A stretch of 64,000 nt of DNA from Aeromonas diversa CDC 2478-85 (GTDB taxonomy: Bacteria; Pseudomonadota; Gammaproteobacteria; Enterobacterales; Aeromonadaceae), in contig NZ_CDCE01000034.1 in the NCBI RefSeq assembly GCF_000819805.1, positions 186,838 through 250,837 on the forward strand, written 5' to 3'. The position numbers and the translations under genes are program-made. The notes beneath the pieces are model-generated. The model was given only the letters and a program-made list of their open reading frames with translations, had not been told where the DNA came from and did no database searches. Numbering within the stretch: the first letter of the stretch is position 1; each line of letters begins with the position of its first letter. Below are positions 62,062 to 64,000 of the stretch, one piece after another.

Positions 62062-63432
62062 TTAGGCTTGCGCCGGGCGCGGTCCACGGGGACGGCGACG
62101 ACGAGCCGGCTTGGCGGCGCGGCTCTCGCCGTCGGCAGCACGGGCCTGGGGCTTGCCGGCGGCTTGCGGGCGGGCACCGTTGGCCGCCTTGGGTTGGCCC
62201 TGAGGTGCGCGGCGCGGCTGGCGCTGCTCGTGCGGCTCACGGGGCTCCTTGCGCGGCGGCTGGCCGATCCCCTTGGCGATGGCGTCCAGGGTCTCGCGGG
62301 AGGGCTCATAGCCGGCCACGGCCTGCTTGTCGATGGTCTGCTTGATGAGACGCTCGATACCCTTGATGAGCTTGCCTTCGTCGGCGCTCACCAGCGAGAT
62401 GGCGTGACCGGCGGCGCCGGCACGACCGGTCCGGCCGATGCGGTGCACATAGTCTTCCGCCACGTTTGGCAGCTCGTAGTTGACCACCTGGGGCAACTTG
62501 TCGATGTCGAGGCCACGGGCCGCGATGTCGGTGGCCACCAGCACGCGCAGGGTGCCTTCCTTGAAACCGGCCAGAGCACGGGTACGGGCCCCCTGACTCT
62601 TGTTGCCGTGGATGGCGGCGGCAGTCACCCCTTCCTTCTCCAGCTTCTCGGCCACGCGGTTGGCGATGTGCTTGGTGCGGGTGAAGACCAGCACCTGCTG
62701 CCAGTCGTTGGCCTTGACCAGGTGGGTCAGCAGGGGGATCTTGTTGCCCTTGTCGACCGGGTGCACCAGCTGCTCGATACGCTCGGCGGTGCTGTTGCGC
62801 GGGGTCACTTCCACCACGGCCGGCTCGTGCAGCAGACCAGTGGCCAGCTCGCGGATCTCGTCGGCGAAGGTGGCGGAGAAGAGCAGGTTCTGACGCTTCT
62901 TGGGCAGCAGGGCCAGGATCTTGCGGATGTCGCGGATAAAGCCCATGTCCAGCATGCGGTCCGCTTCGTCCAGCACCAGGATCTCCAGCTCGTCAAACTT
63001 GACGGCGTTCTGGTTGTAGAGATCGAGCAGACGGCCCGGGCAGGCCACCAGCACGTCCAGACCACGGCGCATGGCCATCATCTGCGGGTTGATGCTGACG
63101 CCACCGAAGACCACGTGGCTGCGCATCGGCAGGTACTTACCGTACTCACGCACGCTCTCGCCCACCTGGGCGGCCAGCTCGCGGGTCGGGGCCAACACCA
63201 GGGCGCGCACCTGGTTGGGAGAAACGCGGCGCTGGCTCTCGGAGAGGCGCTGCAGCATGGGCAGGGTAAAGCCGGCTGTCTTGCCGGTACCGGTCTGGGC
63301 GGCTGCCATCAGATCGCGCCCTTCGAGCACGACCGGAATGGCCTTCTGCTGGATCGGGGACGGAGTGTCATAGCCTTGATCGGCCACGGCACGCAGCAGC
63401 GGAGCACACAGGCCCAGGGAGTCAAATTGCAT
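62062..63432 (-). CDS. DEAD-box RNA helicase, RhlE type (second copy)
   Basis: A 456-residue helicase starting [21 protein letters not shown]. Motifs in order: Q motif [72 protein letters not shown] basic Arg/Pro/Gln/Ala-rich tail from about residue 385 ends [13 protein letters not shown]. It differs from the helicase at 47733 in tail composition and in GTGKT versus GSGKT, so the two are paralogues rather than a recent duplication. Which one is the orthologue of E. coli RhlE cannot be decided by eye. The frame extends 67 codons upstream with no similarity; the ATG at 63432 has GGAA upstream. Confidence 0.9.
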   Translation of the reverse strand: MQFDSLGLCAPLLRAVADQGYDTPSPIQQKAIPVVLEGRDLMAAAQTGTGKTAGFTLPMLQRLSESQRRVSPNQVRALVLAPTRELAAQVGESVREYGKYLPMRSHVVFGGVSINPQMMAMRRGLDVLVACPGRLLDLYNQNAVKFDELEILVLDEADRMLDMGFIRDIRKILALLPKKRQNLLFSATFADEIRELATGLLHEPAVVEVTPRNSTAERIEQLVHPVDKGNKIPLLTHLVKANDWQQVLVFTRTKHIANRVAEKLEKEGVTAAAIHGNKSQGARTRALAGFKEGTLRVLVATDIAARGLDIDKLPQVVNYELPNVAEDYVHRIGRTGRAGAAGHAISLVSADEGKLIKGIERLIKQTIDKQAVAGYEPSRETLDAIAKGIGQPPRKEPREPHEQRQPRRAPQGQPKAANGARPQAAGKPQARAADGESRAAKPARRRRPRGPRPAQA

Positions 63433-63651
63433 GGAATTCCTTGATGGAAACGACGCGGCAATCGGGTCGGCTTCTCTGCGGGGCGCGACCGGCCGGATCG
63501 GGAGAGTGTTCGGTTGCCGCCAGGATGCAGAGCTGATGGGGCAAGAAGGTGAGGGAGTGTAACGACTTTGTGGGCCTGTGACGAGTGAAAAATCGCGGTG
63601 CCGACCCTGCTCTATACTTTTTCCACCGCGCAATCACGCCACCACACCACC

Positions 63652-64000
63652 ATGAGACGACTCACGGCTCTCTTGCTGCTCCTGGCCCTCCCCTGCTACG
63701 GGGCGGCCCCCCTCAAGATCGGCTGGTCACCCTGGCCACCGTTTCAGTATGAGGATCACCGTCAGCGGCTCACGGGCATCGACATCGAGCTCACCCGCTC
63801 CGTCCTGGAGCGGCTTGGCAGGGAGTATCGCTTCGTCAGCATGCCGTGGGCCCGCTCACTGCATGCCCTGCAATATTCCGAGATAGATGTGGCCATGGGG
63901 GCCCGCTATCTGCCCGAGCGCGCCCGGCTCTTTGACTACAGCGAGCCCTATCGATACAGCGATCTGGTGTTGCTGCTACGCAGCGAAGAGCAGGAAAAAT
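63652..64000 (+). CDS. Periplasmic solute-binding protein family 3, 5' part (runs off window)
   Basis: An open frame from ATG at 63652 to the window end, at least 116 residues. Signal peptide MRRLTALLLLLALPCYGAA. The mature start KIGWSPWPPFQYEDH, then GIDIELTRSVLERLGREY and SEIDVAMGARYLPERARLF, is typical of the amino-acid-binding (SBP family 3) fold. The gene continues past base 64000, so length and partners are unknown. It is divergent from the helicase gene. Confidence 0.85.
   Translation, partial: MRRLTALLLLLALPCYGAAPLKIGWSPWPPFQYEDHRQRLTGIDIELTRSVLERLGREYRFVSMPWARSLHALQYSEIDVAMGARYLPERARLFDYSEPYRYSDLVLLLRSEEQEK

Noticed and set aside
1..64000. Mobile elements, CRISPR arrays, prophage or toxin-antitoxin systems
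   Set aside because: No transposase, integrase or phage gene, no regular spaced repeats, and no compositional break. The tRNA-Asn gene has no adjacent integrase or 3'-end duplication that I can see.

Overview
The window reads as chromosomal core DNA of a gammaproteobacterium, most likely Aeromonas or a close relative. The base composition is GC-rich. Many proteins match enterobacterial counterparts almost residue for residue (NrdA/NrdB, AroG, AroA, SerC, FNR, MsrC), while other features are more typical of the Aeromonas/Vibrio side: a full cbb3 oxidase operon beside fnr, potABCD in that order, DUF2987, and several chemoreceptors. I see no prophage, insertion sequence, integron, CRISPR array or toxin-antitoxin pair. 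This is housekeeping DNA, so the less obvious material lies mainly in the intergenic regions.

Layout. 1-7 kb: the 3' end of metG, a CHAD protein, acylphosphatase, a chemoreceptor, rlmI, ppnP, a GNAT acetyltransferase and fabB. 7-16 kb: mnmC (divergent from fabB), a DUF922 protein, dcuC, a signal-less 5'-nucleotidase relative, a GT-C-like membrane protein, a YgjP-type metallopeptidase and a DUF2927 protein. 16-25 kb: sdaA behind a long, structured leader, a tiny membrane protein, a second chemoreceptor, then nrdA-nrdB-yfaE behind a regulatory region with a DnaA box and three evenly spaced NrdR-like boxes. 25-29.5 kb: a lipoprotein and msrC-proQ-prc. 29.5-40 kb: the respiratory block ccoNOQP, ccoH-ccoI-ccoS, a SafE-like protein, fnr, uspE and ttcA. 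40-45 kb: a DUF2987-like protein, a membrane protein and potABC/potD. 45-54 kb: D-Ala-D-Ala ligase, a 2OG oxygenase, glutathione peroxidase, an RhlE-type helicase, a prolyl-tRNA deacylase, aroG, and serC/aroA. 53.5-57 kb: etfBA divergent from the ETF:ubiquinone oxidoreductase gene. 57-64 kb: corA, a periplasmic binding protein, a DUF1232 protein, uvrB, tRNA-Asn, a gene-free stretch of about 690 bases containing DnaA boxes, a second RhlE-type helicase, and the start of another binding protein.

How the genes work together. The cco genes build the high-affinity terminal oxidase: CcoNOQP are the subunits, CcoI exports copper, CcoH and CcoS assist assembly. The oxygen sensor FNR follows them and carries its own FNR-type site. 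EtfBA pass electrons from acyl-CoA dehydrogenation to the quinone pool through EtfD, and the two transcription units share a LiuR-like palindrome. AroG, AroA and SerC supply chorismate and serine; a TyrR-type box sits at the aroG promoter. NrdAB and YfaE form class Ia ribonucleotide reductase and its cofactor-maintenance ferredoxin, and their promoter appears tied to replication (DnaA) and nucleotide status (NrdR). All functional calls come from reading motifs and family resemblance; no database search was run.
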